Assembly: GCA_024708885.1 (NCBI GenBank)
Contig: JANJXT010000030.1
Span: 1 to 40,242 of the forward strand
Reading direction: 5' to 3'
Source of the DNA: Thiobacillus sp.
GTDB taxonomy: Bacteria > Pseudomonadota > Gammaproteobacteria > Burkholderiales > Thiobacillaceae
DNA length: 40,242 nt
Both the position numbers and the translations under genes were made by a program. Of this stretch, positions 22,436 through 31,159 are shown in pieces. The notes below the pieces were generated by a model. It was not told the origin of the DNA and searched no databases. It saw nothing but the letters and a program-made list of their open reading frames with translations. Within the stretch, counting starts at the first letter, position 1. Every line of letters begins with the position of its first letter.

Positions 22436-24028
22436 TTACTCCAGCCCCCGCGAATGCAGGTACTCGTCGTAGCCGCCCATGTAGAACTCGACGCCTGCCG
22501 GCGTGATTTCGAGGATGCGCGTGGCCAGACTCGAGACGAACTGGCGGTCGTGCGAGACGAAGATCAGCGTACCCTTGAAGAGATCGAGCGCGAGGTTGAG
22601 CGACTCGATCGATTCCATGTCCATGTGGTTGGTCGGCTCGTCCATCACCAGCACGTTGTGGCGGCCGAGCATCAGCTTGCCGTACAGCATGCGGCCCTTT
22701 TCGCCGCCGGACAGCACGCGCACCGACTTCTTGACGTCGTCGCCGGAGAACAGCAACCGGCCGAGGATGCCGCGCAGCACCTGCTCGTCGTCGCCGGGCC
22801 GGGTCCACTGGTGCATCCAGTCGGTGAGGTTTTTGTCCATGTCGAAGTCGGCGACGTGGTCCTGCGAGAAATAGCCGACGTTGGCGTTCTCGCTCCAGCG
22901 CACTTCGCCGAAAGCGGGCGTCAGTTCGCCCATCAGGAGTTTCATCAGGGTGGATTTGCCGACCCCGTTGCCACCGATGACGGCCATTTTTTCGCCGGCT
23001 TCCAGCGAGAAGCCGAGGCTGGAAAACAGCGGTGTTTCGTCGTAGCCGAACTTCAGGTTTTCAACCTCGAGCGCGCGCCGGTGCAGCGCCTTCTCGGGTT
23101 CGAAGCGGATGTAGGGGTTCTGGCGTGAGCTCGGCTTGAAGTCTTCGATCTTGATCTTGTCGATCATCTTCATGCGGCTGGTTGCCTGGCGCGCCTTCGA
23201 CTTGTTGGCGGAGAAGCGGCGCACGAATTCCTGCAGTTCCGCGACCTTCTCCTTGGCGCGCGCATTCGCCGCGGCCTGGCGCGCCTTCGCTTCGCTTGAT
23301 GCGAGCATGTAGTCGTCGTAGTTGCCCGGCCATACCTTGATGGTGCCGTAGTCGAGGTCCGCCATGTGGGTGCACACCTGGTTGAGAAAGTGGCGGTCGT
23401 GCGAAATCACGATGATGGTGGCGTTGCTTTCGTTGAGCACGCTTTCCAGCCAACGAATGGTGTTGATGTCGAGGTTGTTGGTCGGTTCGTCCAGCAGCAG
23501 GATGTCCGGGTTGGAAAACAGCGCCTGCGCCAGCAGCACGCGCAGCTTGAAGCCGGGCGCGATCTCGCTCATGGTGCCCTGGTGCTGCTCGGTCGGAATG
23601 CCGACGCCGAGCAGCAGTTCGCCCGCACGCGCCTCGGCATCGTAGCCACCGAGTTCGCCGAAGCGGGTTTCCAGTTCGGCGGCGTGCAGGTAATCCTCCT
23701 CGGTCGCCTCGGGGTTCATGTAGATGGCGTCCTTCTCCTGCATCACGCGCCACATCTCGGCGTGGCCCTGCGTGACGACGTCGAGCACGCGCACGTCCTC
23801 GTAGGCGAACTGGTCCTGGCGCAGCCAGGCCATGCGCTCGCCGGGATCGAGCGAGACGTTGCCGGCGGTCGGTTCCAGTTCGCCGGCGAGGATCTTCATG
23901 AAGGTCGACTTGCCCGAGCCGTTGGCGCCGATGAGGCCATAGCGGTTGCCGTCGCCGAACTTGACGGAGACGTTCTCGAACAGCGGCTTGGCGGCGAATT
24001 GCAGGGTGATGCTGGAAGCGGTGAGCAC
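22436..24028 (-). CDS. ybiT: ABC-F family ATPase, YbiT type
   Basis: A 530-residue soluble ABC-F protein with two ATPase domains and no membrane segment. Walker A motifs are GANGSGKST and GGNGVGKST, and Walker B motifs are [12 protein letters not shown] and [12 protein letters not shown]. The second signature is LSGGEKGR. The first is the variant IAPGFKLR, a known YbiT trait. A basic linker of about 80 residues (about 240-310, rich in Lys/Arg/Ala) lies between. ABC-F proteins bind the ribosomal E site and regulate or rescue translation. The start is GTG with AGGA upstream. TTAAAAT near 24062 is a possible -10. It is the last gene of a minus-strand run and ends at the inverted repeat. Confidence 0.93.
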   Translation of the reverse strand: MLTASSITLQFAAKPLFENVSVKFGDGNRYGLIGANGSGKSTFMKILAGELEPTAGNVSLDPGERMAWLRQDQFAYEDVRVLDVVTQGHAEMWRVMQEKDAIYMNPEATEEDYLHAAELETRFGELGGYDAEARAGELLLGVGIPTEQHQGTMSEIAPGFKLRVLLAQALFSNPDILLLDEPTNNLDINTIRWLESVLNESNATIIVISHDRHFLNQVCTHMADLDYGTIKVWPGNYDDYMLASSEAKARQAAANARAKEKVAELQEFVRRFSANKSKARQATSRMKMIDKIKIEDFKPSSRQNPYIRFEPEKALHRRALEVENLKFGYDETPLFSSLGFSLEAGEKMAVIGGNGVGKSTLMKLLMGELTPAFGEVRWSENANVGYFSQDHVADFDMDKNLTDWMHQWTRPGDDEQVLRGILGRLLFSGDDVKKSVRVLSGGEKGRMLYGKLMLGRHNVLVMDEPTNHMDMESIESLNLALDLFKGTLIFVSHDRQFVSSLATRILEITPAGVEFYMGGYDEYLHSRGLE

Positions 24029-24083
24029 GGCGGATTCCTGGGTGGTGCAAAACCAGTCATTTTAACATGCGGTACCCTGCGCC

Positions 24084-26861
24084 TCAGGATTCCCCTTGCA
24101 ATGCAGGGTGGTCTGCGATCGGCCGGTCGAGATGGTAGCCCTGCACCAGATCGACGCCGAACTGGCGCAGCAGCGCGAGCGTGCGGCCGTCCTCGACGTA
24201 TTCGGCGAGCACGGATTTGCCCAGGCCCAACGCGACGCTCACCATGGCCTGGACGAACACCTGGTTGGCCGCGTCGTCGGCCAGGTTGCGGATGAACACG
24301 CCGTCGATCTTGATGGTATCGACGTGCAGATGCTTGAGGTAGGCGAAGGAGGCGAAGCCGACGCCGAAGTCGTCGAGACAGACGCCACAGCCGAGCTGGC
24401 GCAAGGCCTCGATCATGCGCTGCGCGTCGTGCAGGTCGGATACTGCGGCGGTCTCGGTGATCTCGACGATGAAGCGGTGCGGATCGACACCCGCGGTGCG
24501 CAGTTCGTCGCCGATGAACTGCGGCAGGGCGGGTTCGGTCAGCGAGCGTCCCGACACGTTCACCGCAATCGGCGGGATCGCCGGGTTGGTGGCGAGCCGG
24601 CGCAGCACTTCGCGGATCACCCAGCGGTCGATGTCGAGGATGCGGCCGCTCTTTTCGGCGAGCAGGATGAAATGCGCCGGCATGATGAGCGCGTCGGGCT
24701 GACTTTCGTCGGCCATGCGCACCAGCGCCTCGAGGTGCGACAGCGCGCCGTCGTCGGCCCGGTAGACCCCCTGGAAATGCAGCCGGAACAGCCCCTTGTC
24801 GAGCGCATTGCTGATGCGCTCGCTCCACGACAGGCGGCAGCGCATCTCGCTGTCGGCGCCGCTGTCGGCGCGGTAGATGCGCCAGGTGTTCTTGCCCGCA
24901 TCCTTCGCCTGATACATCGCGATATCGGCGCGCGCGACCAGATCGTCGGCGTCGCTGGCGTGGCCGGGGTAGTAGGCGATGCCCAGGCTGGTGGTGACGC
25001 GCAGGTTCTGCCCCTCGAAGCGGAACGGAATCTGCCCCACCGCACGCACCACACGATCGGCCAGTGCTTCCGCCTCATTGCCGTCGGCTGCGGGCAGCAG
25101 AATGGCGAATTCGTCGCCGCCGAGGCGCGCGAGCACCTCGTTGCGCCGCACCAGCGCGCCGATCTCGCCGGCCACGCGGATCAGGAGCGCGTCGCCGGCG
25201 CGGTGGCCGTAGCTGTCGTTGATGGTCTTGAATTCGTCGAGGTCGAAGAACATCACCGCGCAGCGGCTCTGGTGACGGTCGGTTTCCAGCATGGTGCGCG
25301 CCAGCTCATGCTGGAAGCGGTGGCGGTTGTAGAGCCCGGTGAGTGCGTCGCGCTCGGCGAGATAGACCAGTTGTTCCGCGGTCTGGCGTTCGTGGGTGAC
25401 GTCTTCGTAGATCCACAGGTGGCCGATGAAGCGGCCCTCGCGGTCGCGTACCGGATAGTCGAGTTCGGTGATGACGCGGCCGTCGGTCATCTGGATTTCG
25501 AAGCTTTGCGAGAGTTCGTGCGTTTCCAGCACCGCCATCATGTGGCGCGAAAAATGATCGGGTCGGGCCAGCACCGACGCCGACCGGGCGAGCACGTCGT
25601 GCGCGGACAGACCGATCAGGCCCTCGCTTTCGTCGATCATCCAGATGCGGGTGAATGCGGGATTGTGATAGATCACGCGGCCATCGGCGGCGACGAACAG
25701 GATGCCCAGGTTCATCGCCGACAATAGCGCGACCAGGCGCGCCCGTTCCTGCTCGGTCTCATCCAGATACCTGCGCTGCAGCCCCTCGGCTGAGCGCAGT
25801 TCGTGGATCGCCTGCAACAGGCTCGCCTCGGTCGCCTTGAGGTCGTCGATGCTGTGCAGGCTGGCGCGGATGCCCTGATACACGCCGTTGTAGTCGTGGA
25901 TCGGCTGCCAGTTCATCGCCGCCCAGAAATGCCCGCCGTCCTTGCGGCACAGACGCATCACGTAGCCCTGTCCCGAGGTGCCGCGCAGCGCCTGCTGCAG
26001 CTGGAACTCGACGGTCGTGCGATCGTCCGCGTGAACGGCGCCGAGCGGGAAATTCAGCGTGTCCACGCACTCGCCGACGCTGTAGCCAAGCATGCGCTCC
26101 ACCGAAGGGTTGATCCACAGCAGGCGGCCGTCCGGTGCAAGCCAGAATTCGAGATCGTGGGTGTAGTCGGCGATGGCGTGGAAGCGGGCCTCGTTCTCGC
26201 GCGCCAGTTCAATGTTGAAGCGCACCGCCTCGGCCATCAGATTGAAGGTGTCGACCAGCTGGCCGATCTCGTCGTTGCCGCCGCCGGGGAGAACGATGTC
26301 CAGTTCGCCCTGCGCCATGCGCCGGCTGGCGCGGGTGAGCGCCTCGAAGCGGCGGATCAGGCCTGCCGCGGCGACGCTCAGCAGCACGCCGGTTGCGAGG
26401 AGCGCGGCGACAGCGATCAGCAGGTTTTGCCGCAGTGAACGGTCACGCGCCTCGACGATGAAGTCGCCCGACAGCGCCAGGCGCAGCTCGCCGTAGCGCT
26501 GGCCGGCAAACTCGATCGGCTGCGTGAGACGCAGATCGTGCCCGTCCCCCACGGCCCCGATCTCATGGATGACGCGCGCGTCGCGGTCGCGGACTTCGAT
26601 CCACTTCAGGGTGTCCGCGCGGTGCAGCGTTTCGACGATGTCGCGCACACTCGCATCGTCCTGTTGTGACAAGGGCGTGAGCACTGCCGCGGCCAGCGTT
26701 CCCCCGACCTCGCGAATGCGTTGCTCGCCCTGCTGCTGCAGCGCCTGCTGCGTGAGATGGGCACCGTTGGCGATGAGGAAGGCGAGCATCAATGCCTCGA
26801 CCGTCAGCGCTGCGAGCGTGAGCTTGTAACGCAGAGAGAGCGCGGCGAACCAGGTTTTCAC
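24084..26861 (-). CDS. Membrane PAS-GGDEF-EAL cyclic-di-GMP protein
   Basis: A 925-residue signalling protein. Membrane segments at about 12-32 and 146-168 enclose a periplasmic sensor of about 110 residues. HAMP (about 170-222), two PAS domains (about 232-345 and 375-495), GGDEF (about 505-665) and EAL (about 680-920) follow. The GGDEF motif is intact (LARLGGDEFAILLP), but the inhibitory I-site reads RRNE in place of RxxD. The EAL domain keeps LEALVRM, the ITE glutamate, DDFGVGF and the catalytic Lys (DTIKIDG), with AEYVED where AEGVE is usual. Both cyclase and phosphodiesterase activity are possible. The GTG start overlaps the stop of the PhnD-like gene by 4 bp, suggesting that the binding protein feeds the sensor domain. 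Confidence 0.92.
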   Translation of the reverse strand: MKTWFAALSLRYKLTLAALTVEALMLAFLIANGAHLTQQALQQQGEQRIREVGGTLAAAVLTPLSQQDDASVRDIVETLHRADTLKWIEVRDRDARVIHEIGAVGDGHDLRLTQPIEFAGQRYGELRLALSGDFIVEARDRSLRQNLLIAVAALLATGVLLSVAAAGLIRRFEALTRASRRMAQGELDIVLPGGGNDEIGQLVDTFNLMAEAVRFNIELARENEARFHAIADYTHDLEFWLAPDGRLLWINPSVERMLGYSVGECVDTLNFPLGAVHADDRTTVEFQLQQALRGTSGQGYVMRLCRKDGGHFWAAMNWQPIHDYNGVYQGIRASLHSIDDLKATEASLLQAIHELRSAEGLQRRYLDETEQERARLVALLSAMNLGILFVAADGRVIYHNPAFTRIWMIDESEGLIGLSAHDVLARSASVLARPDHFSRHMMAVLETHELSQSFEIQMTDGRVITELDYPVRDREGRFIGHLWIYEDVTHERQTAEQLVYLAERDALTGLYNRHRFQHELARTMLETDRHQSRCAVMFFDLDEFKTINDSYGHRAGDALLIRVAGEIGALVRRNEVLARLGGDEFAILLPAADGNEAEALADRVVRAVGQIPFRFEGQNLRVTTSLGIAYYPGHASDADDLVARADIAMYQAKDAGKNTWRIYRADSGADSEMRCRLSWSERISNALDKGLFRLHFQGVYRADDGALSHLEALVRMADESQPDALIMPAHFILLAEKSGRILDIDRWVIREVLRRLATNPAIPPIAVNVSGRSLTEPALPQFIGDELRTAGVDPHRFIVEITETAAVSDLHDAQRMIEALRQLGCGVCLDDFGVGFASFAYLKHLHVDTIKIDGVFIRNLADDAANQVFVQAMVSVALGLGKSVLAEYVEDGRTLALLRQFGVDLVQGYHLDRPIADHPALQGES

Positions 26862-27718
26862 GGCGCCGCCCGCAACAGGGCTTGCGTGCGCAGGGCGTGT
26901 GGACGAAACGCCGCAAGCTCGCTGTCGTCGGCCTCGACCAGGGTGCCGAAGCCGCCCTTGGCGAGAAATTCCCGCCCCGCCGGCGAAGCGGCGAATTCGA
27001 GCAGGCCTTCACGCAAGCCCTGCGCCGCGTCGTCGCTCAGGCGCGGATGCGCCAGATAGGTGAGGCTCGACATGGCGTGCGTCCGGGCGACGACGCGCAG
27101 TTGCGCCCGCTTTTCGGCGGGCAGCATCTTGAAGGGATGGGTGCCGACGATGGCGGCGTCGGCGCGTCCGGCGAGCAGCTGGGTCATGGCGTTGACGGGT
27201 GTGACCGCCGGCAGTGTCCGGTAGTCGCGGTCTCGCTCCAGCCCCTCGGCAGTGAGATCGAGCTCGATCGCCAGCGTGGCCAGCGCGATTTCGTCGGCGA
27301 CGGCAACGACGCGGTCGCGGAGATCCTGCATCGCGGCAAGTTTCGAGTCGGTGCGGGTCAGCAGCAGAGCGTGTACCGGCTCGCTGTACTTCAGCAGCGG
27401 CCGATAGCCCGCTTCCTGGCGGGCGAGCCAGGCCAGATGCGGCGCGGTCAGCAGGAGGTCGTACTCGCCGGCGCGGGTGCGCGCGATGAAGGTGCGGAAG
27501 TCGCGCGCGCTGTAGACCAGTACCGGCCGCCCGAGACGTTTTTCGAGCACGGCTGCCAGCGGCCGGTAGGTCACCAGAAGCTGGCGCGCGGTGAGATGGG
27601 GAAAGACGCCGAACACCAGCGGTGCCTCGGCGCCCCAGGCGGGCCGCAAGCCGGCGCCGACGAGCAGCGCGGCGAGGAGCACGAGTCCCCGGAGCGTGGT
27701 CCGTTTGGCGTGAAACAT
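26858..27718 (-). CDS. PhnD-like periplasmic binding protein, probable co-sensor
   Basis: A 286-residue periplasmic phosphate/phosphonate-type solute-binding protein: signal peptide (TTLRGLVLLAALLVGAGLRPAWG), then APLVFGVFPHLTARQLLVTYRPLAAVLEKRLG, DLLLTAPHLAWLARQ and GRADAAIVGTHPF, the hinge elements of the family. The ATG at 27718 (MFHAKRTT) was chosen. The frame stays open for 50 more codons upstream, but that part is the dispersed repeat copy B and would place the signal peptide deep in the protein. No ABC permease or ATPase gene is near. Instead the gene overlaps that of the membrane GGDEF-EAL protein, so a role in ligand sensing is more likely than transport. The ligand is unknown. Confidence 0.83.
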   Translation of the reverse strand: MFHAKRTTLRGLVLLAALLVGAGLRPAWGAEAPLVFGVFPHLTARQLLVTYRPLAAVLEKRLGRPVLVYSARDFRTFIARTRAGEYDLLLTAPHLAWLARQEAGYRPLLKYSEPVHALLLTRTDSKLAAMQDLRDRVVAVADEIALATLAIELDLTAEGLERDRDYRTLPAVTPVNAMTQLLAGRADAAIVGTHPFKMLPAEKRAQLRVVARTHAMSSLTYLAHPRLSDDAAQGLREGLLEFAASPAGREFLAKGGFGTLVEADDSELAAFRPHALRTQALLRAAP

Positions 27719-27825
27719 CGCGAGGCGATTGCGTGTCCCCCTCTCCCGCAAGCGGGAGAGGGATGGGGATAGGGAAACGGGCAGAGCGGGTTTCATGGTC
27801 TGGGGTGGCAAGGCGGCATGCCCGT
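27709..27825 (-). repeat. Dispersed intergenic repeat, copy B, overlapping the start of the PhnD-like gene
   Basis: Read on the minus strand, it runs from ACGGGCATGCC to CGCGATGTTTCACG and matches copy A (18924-19026) in block order. It contains a perfect 11-bp stem CCCTCTCCCGC/GCGGGAGAGGG with a two-base loop (27739-27762). Its last bases supply the ATG and first codons (MFHA) of the PhnD-like gene, so this gene's translation start appears to come from the repeat. Confidence 0.82.
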
Positions 27826-27851
27826 TGGCCCGATCCGCGGCGACACCGCGA

Positions 27852-29165
27852 TTACAGCGGCTTTTCAAGAACCTTGGATCTCCGCTCGTAGTTGTAGAGG
27901 GCCTGTTTGGCGGTGGGCAGGTGCTCGGGGCCCCGTTCGACGAAGCCGCGCTCCTCGAACCAGTGTTCGGTGCGGGTGGTCAGCACGAACACGCGCTTGA
28001 AACCCGCCCTGCGGCCCTGCTTCTCGGCTTCGGCCAGAAGCCGCTCGCCGAAGCCGCGGCCGCGGTATTCGCGTGACACTGCCAGGCACGCGAGTTCCGC
28101 GGCGTCTTCCTCGGGGAAGGGGTAGAGCGCGGCACAGCCGGCGATGACGCCGTCGGATTCGAGCACCAGGAAGCGCTCGACCTCCATTTCCAGCAGTTCG
28201 CGCGAGCGCCGCACCAGGATGCCCTCGCGCTCCAGGGGCTCGATCAGGCCGAGAATGCCGCCGACGTCGTCGATGCTCGCCGGCCGCAGGGTTTCCAGCG
28301 GCATCGGCGTGACGAGCGTGCCCACGCCTTCGCGGGTGAAGAGCTCCGACAGCAGGGCGCCGTCGCGGTGGCGGCTGATGAGGTGCGCGCGCTTGACCCC
28401 CTGGGTACAGGCCGTCACGGCGCAGGGCAGGTAGTAGCCGACGTCTTCGGGCAGCGCTTCCGCTTTCGCCAGCACCTCGCGCACCTCGCGCACCGTGAGT
28501 GCGTTGGCGATGCCGCCGTCCTCGGCCGGCACGCCTTCGGTGTCGATGAAGAAAATCAGCTTGTCGGCGGCCAGTTCGATCGCCGCCTGCGTGGCGACGT
28601 CTTCCAGACTGAGATTGAAGATTTCGCCGGTGGGCGAGTAGCCGATCGGCGAGAGCAGCACGATGTCGTTCTGGTCGAGCCGTCTGCGGATGGCCGCGGC
28701 ATCGATCTTGCGCACCTCGCCCGTATGCAGCAGGTCGACGCCGTCGCGCACGCCCAGCGGCTGGGCGGTGACGAAATTGCCCGACGCCACGCGGATGTCG
28801 GCGCCCGCCATCGGCGTGTTGGCGATGCCCAGCGACAGCAGCGCCTCGATCTCGACGCGCACCGTGCCGGCGGCTTCCTTCACGCACGCAAGCGCGGCGT
28901 CGTCGGTGACGCGCAGACCGTTCACATAGCGGATCGCGCTGCCGTTCTCGGTCAGCCGCGCCTCGACCTGCGGGCGCACCCCGTGCACCAGCACCAGCCG
29001 CACGCCCAGACTGTTCAGCAGATTGACGTCATGCGCCAGCTGCACGAAGCCGCCCTCGGCCACCAGTTCGCCGCCGAAACCGACGACGAAAGTCTTGCCG
29101 CGGAAGGCATGGATGTAGGGTGCAGCCGAGCGGAACCAGTGGACGAAGTCGGTGGTGTCTTTCAA
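27852..29165 (-). CDS. argA: N-acetylglutamate synthase (ArgA)
   Basis: A 437-residue enzyme for the first step of arginine synthesis, acetylating glutamate with acetyl-CoA. An N-terminal amino-acid-kinase domain (FRGKTFVVGFGGELVAEGGF, LGVRLVLVHGVRPQVEARL) gives arginine feedback control. A C-terminal GNAT domain (LACLAVSREYRGRGFGERLLAEAEKQGRR) is catalytic. The TTG at 29165 (KDTTDFVHWFRSAAPYI) was chosen because it gives the normal family length of about 440. An ATG at 29249 would add 28 residues with no family match. The ribosome binding site before the TTG is weak, so the start is tentative. The gene is divergent from the DsrE-like gene and separated from the PhnD-like gene by the repeat. 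Confidence 0.92.
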   Translation of the reverse strand: MKDTTDFVHWFRSAAPYIHAFRGKTFVVGFGGELVAEGGFVQLAHDVNLLNSLGVRLVLVHGVRPQVEARLTENGSAIRYVNGLRVTDDAALACVKEAAGTVRVEIEALLSLGIANTPMAGADIRVASGNFVTAQPLGVRDGVDLLHTGEVRKIDAAAIRRRLDQNDIVLLSPIGYSPTGEIFNLSLEDVATQAAIELAADKLIFFIDTEGVPAEDGGIANALTVREVREVLAKAEALPEDVGYYLPCAVTACTQGVKRAHLISRHRDGALLSELFTREGVGTLVTPMPLETLRPASIDDVGGILGLIEPLEREGILVRRSRELLEMEVERFLVLESDGVIAGCAALYPFPEEDAAELACLAVSREYRGRGFGERLLAEAEKQGRRAGFKRVFVLTTRTEHWFEERGFVERGPEHLPTAKQALYNYERRSKVLEKPL

Positions 29166-29329
29166 CGGAAGGCCTGGTCGGATTGTTCTAGTCGAAGGAT
29201 ACAGAAAAGCCTTGCGAAATGCAGGGCGCGCGCTCACCATTCGAATCATAAACGGAACAAATCGTCACGTTTGCGTGATCAACGATTTTTCGCGCAGAAC
29301 TTACAGCAATCGTCAGGAGACCCGAAACG

Positions 29330-29764
29330 ATGAAGCGCATGAACAAGATGATCGGTGCCCTGCTTGGCAGCGCCATGATGGTTTGCGCGCTGGTACTGCC
29401 GGCAACTTCCCATGCCGCCGACAAGGCCAGGCTGGTGATCCAGGTCAGCACGAACGATCCTGCGACCTGGAACCTGGCCCTGAACAACGCGAAAAACATC
29501 CAGAAGGAGGTCGGCAAGGATAACGTGGACCTCGAGATCGTCGCATACGGACCCGGCATCAACATGCTGAAGGTGGACTCGGAAGTCGCGAACCGGATCG
29601 ATGAGGCCGTCGATTCGGGCGTTCAGGTCGTGGCATGCCAGAATACGATGCGCGGCATGACGCTCAACCAGGACGACATGAACGCCAAGATCGGCTACGT
29701 CGCGTCGGGCGTGGTGGAGATCATGCGCCGCGAGCAGCAGGGCTACGCCTATCTGCGCCCGTAA
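29330..29764 (+). CDS. Periplasmic DsrE-like protein
   Basis: A 144-residue exported protein. The signal peptide (about residues 1-29, IGALLGSAMMVCALVLPATSHA) precedes a DsrE/YchN-type fold: a first strand ARLVIQVSTNDPATWNLALNNAKNIQKE, the central VDLEIVAYGPGINML, and the loop carrying conserved Cys103 (VVACQNTMRGM). DsrE-family proteins carry sulfur on such a cysteine. Exported members of this kind are common in sulfur-oxidising and metal-stressed betaproteobacteria, but their role is not proven. The start has CAGGAGA upstream. A TCACG-TTTG-CGTGA dyad lies at 29265-29278 in the promoter region. A strong terminator follows. Confidence 0.83.
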   Translation: MKRMNKMIGALLGSAMMVCALVLPATSHAADKARLVIQVSTNDPATWNLALNNAKNIQKEVGKDNVDLEIVAYGPGINMLKVDSEVANRIDEAVDSGVQVVACQNTMRGMTLNQDDMNAKIGYVASGVVEIMRREQQGYAYLRP

Positions 29765-29774
29765 GGCCGGATGC

Positions 29775-29808
29775 CACAAAAAACCGGGCCAAGGCCCGGT
29801 TTTTTGTG
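29775..29808. terminator. Strong bidirectional rho-independent terminator
   Basis: A perfect 16-bp stem, CACAAAAAACCGGGCC and its complement, with an AA loop. It has an A-tract on one side and a T-tract on the other, so it can end both the DsrE-like transcript and the convergent rsmE transcript. Confidence 0.93.
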
Positions 29809-29822
29809 CCTGCGCGAAGCGC

Positions 29823-30551
29823 TCAGAAATCGCCCCACAGCGTTTGCAGGGCGGCCAGCGCCGCCACGGCGGCGGTTTCGGTGCGCAGCACGCGGGGGCC
29901 GAGGCGTACCGGAATTGCACCGACGGCGCCGAGCGCGGCAAGCTCGTCGGCCTCGAAGCCGCCTTCGGGACCCGCCACCAGGCAATCGGTACCGGTGGGC
30001 GGAGCCAGGTCCGCCAGCCGCACCTCGGCCAGCGGCGACAGGAACAGCAGTCGGCCCGCTCGGCGCTGACCCAGCCACGCGGCGAGGCTGAGCGGCGTGC
30101 CGACCGGCGGCACGCGGTTGCGCCCGCACTGCTCGCAGGCGCTCGCCACCACGGCCTGCCAGTGCGCGATGCGGCGCTCGATGCGCTCGCCGGCGAGCTT
30201 CACCACGCTGCGCCTGGCGGCGATCGGCTGGATCGCCGCGATGCCGAGCTCGACGGCTTTCTGCAAGGTGTAATCCATGCGTTCGCCGCTGGAGATGCCC
30301 TGCACGAGCACGATCTGCAAGGGCGATTCGCGTTCGACGTCGGCGAAGCTGCCGACGCTCACCGCCACCTCGTCGCGGTGGATGCGCTCGATGCGGGCGG
30401 CATATTCGCCGCCGCGACCGTCGAACAGCGTGATGCTGTCGCCCGCGGCAAGGCGCAATGCGCGCGCGGCGTGGCGCGCGGGCCCGGGCGGCAGGCTGAA
30501 GCGGGCGCCCGGGGCGAGGGTCTGATCGAGGTAGAAGCGCGGCGACGGCAT
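29823..30551 (-). CDS. rsmE: 16S rRNA (uracil-1498-N3)-methyltransferase RsmE
   Basis: A 242-residue SPOUT-class methyltransferase that modifies U1498 of 16S rRNA. The N-terminal PUA-like domain (SPRFYLDQTLAPGARFSLPPGPARHAARALRLAAGD) is followed by the knotted SAM-binding domain. Visible family motifs are LVQGISSGERMDYTLQKAVELG, PIAARRSVVK, VAGPEGGFEADE and RLGPRVLRTETAAVAAL. The ATG at 30551 starts at MPSPRFYL, as in relatives; the open frame continues upstream through the neighbouring promoter. It is convergent with the DsrE-like gene and divergent from the thioredoxin-fold gene, whose start lies 46 bp away. Confidence 0.94.
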   Translation of the reverse strand: MPSPRFYLDQTLAPGARFSLPPGPARHAARALRLAAGDSITLFDGRGGEYAARIERIHRDEVAVSVGSFADVERESPLQIVLVQGISSGERMDYTLQKAVELGIAAIQPIAARRSVVKLAGERIERRIAHWQAVVASACEQCGRNRVPPVGTPLSLAAWLGQRRAGRLLFLSPLAEVRLADLAPPTGTDCLVAGPEGGFEADELAALGAVGAIPVRLGPRVLRTETAAVAALAALQTLWGDF

Positions 30552-30597
30552 GTTGGTTATTATGCAGGGATTAACCCGAAATTCTCTGGAGTCTCTC

Positions 30598-31158
30598 ATG
30601 GTTTCCCTTACCACCCCGGTGTGCGAATTCGGCTGGCAGGCGGTCGAGTTCAGCCTGCCCGGCGTCGATGGCCGGAGCTGGACGCTGCAGGACGCGATGG
30701 GCCCGAACGGCCTCCTGGTCATGTTCATCTGTAACCACTGTCCTTACGTCAAGGCGATCCGCCCGCGCTTGGTGCGTGATCTGGCGGAGCTCAAGCGCGA
30801 TCACGGCATTCACGCCATCGCCATCATGTCCAACGATCCGGCCGAATACGCCGAGGACTCCTTCGACAACATGAAGAACGTGGCGGCGGAATTCGGTTTT
30901 CCCTTCCCCTACGTGATCGACGCAACGCAGGATGTCGCGCGCGCCTACGGTGCCGTGTGCACGCCGGATTTCTTCGGCTTCAACCGCGACTTCGAGCTGC
31001 AATACCGCGGGCGCTTCGACGCGTCGAAAAAGGACACCGCACCCGAGGGCGTGCGCCGCGACCTGTTCGAGGCAATGAAGGGCGTCGCGGCCACCCAGCG
31101 CGGCCCGGCCGACCAGATTCCGAGCATGGGATGCTCGATCAAGTGGAAGGGAGAATGA
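30598..31158 (+). CDS. Thioredoxin-fold (AhpC/TSA-like) protein
   Basis: A 186-residue cytoplasmic thioredoxin-fold protein of the group often annotated as a thioredoxin-family peroxiredoxin-like protein. The redox motif is CNHC in MFICNHCPYVKAI, in the usual position after the first strand. Other family elements are AIAIMSNDPAEYAEDSFDNM, the cis-Pro-like segment AVCTPDFFGFNRDFEL and the C-terminal RDLFEAMKGVAATQRGPADQIPSMGCSIKW. No signal peptide is present. The start at 30598 has GGAG ten bases upstream. The stop is followed one base later by the methyltransferase ATG, so the two are cotranscribed. The substrate is unknown. Confidence 0.88.
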   Translation: MVSLTTPVCEFGWQAVEFSLPGVDGRSWTLQDAMGPNGLLVMFICNHCPYVKAIRPRLVRDLAELKRDHGIHAIAIMSNDPAEYAEDSFDNMKNVAAEFGFPFPYVIDATQDVARAYGAVCTPDFFGFNRDFELQYRGRFDASKKDTAPEGVRRDLFEAMKGVAATQRGPADQIPSMGCSIKWKGE

Positions 31159-31159
31159 C

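Noticed and set aside
27719-27868. A 50-residue N-terminal extension of the PhnD-like protein
   Set aside because: The extension is encoded by the dispersed repeat and would bury the signal peptide; the ATG at 27718 directly precedes a normal signal peptide.
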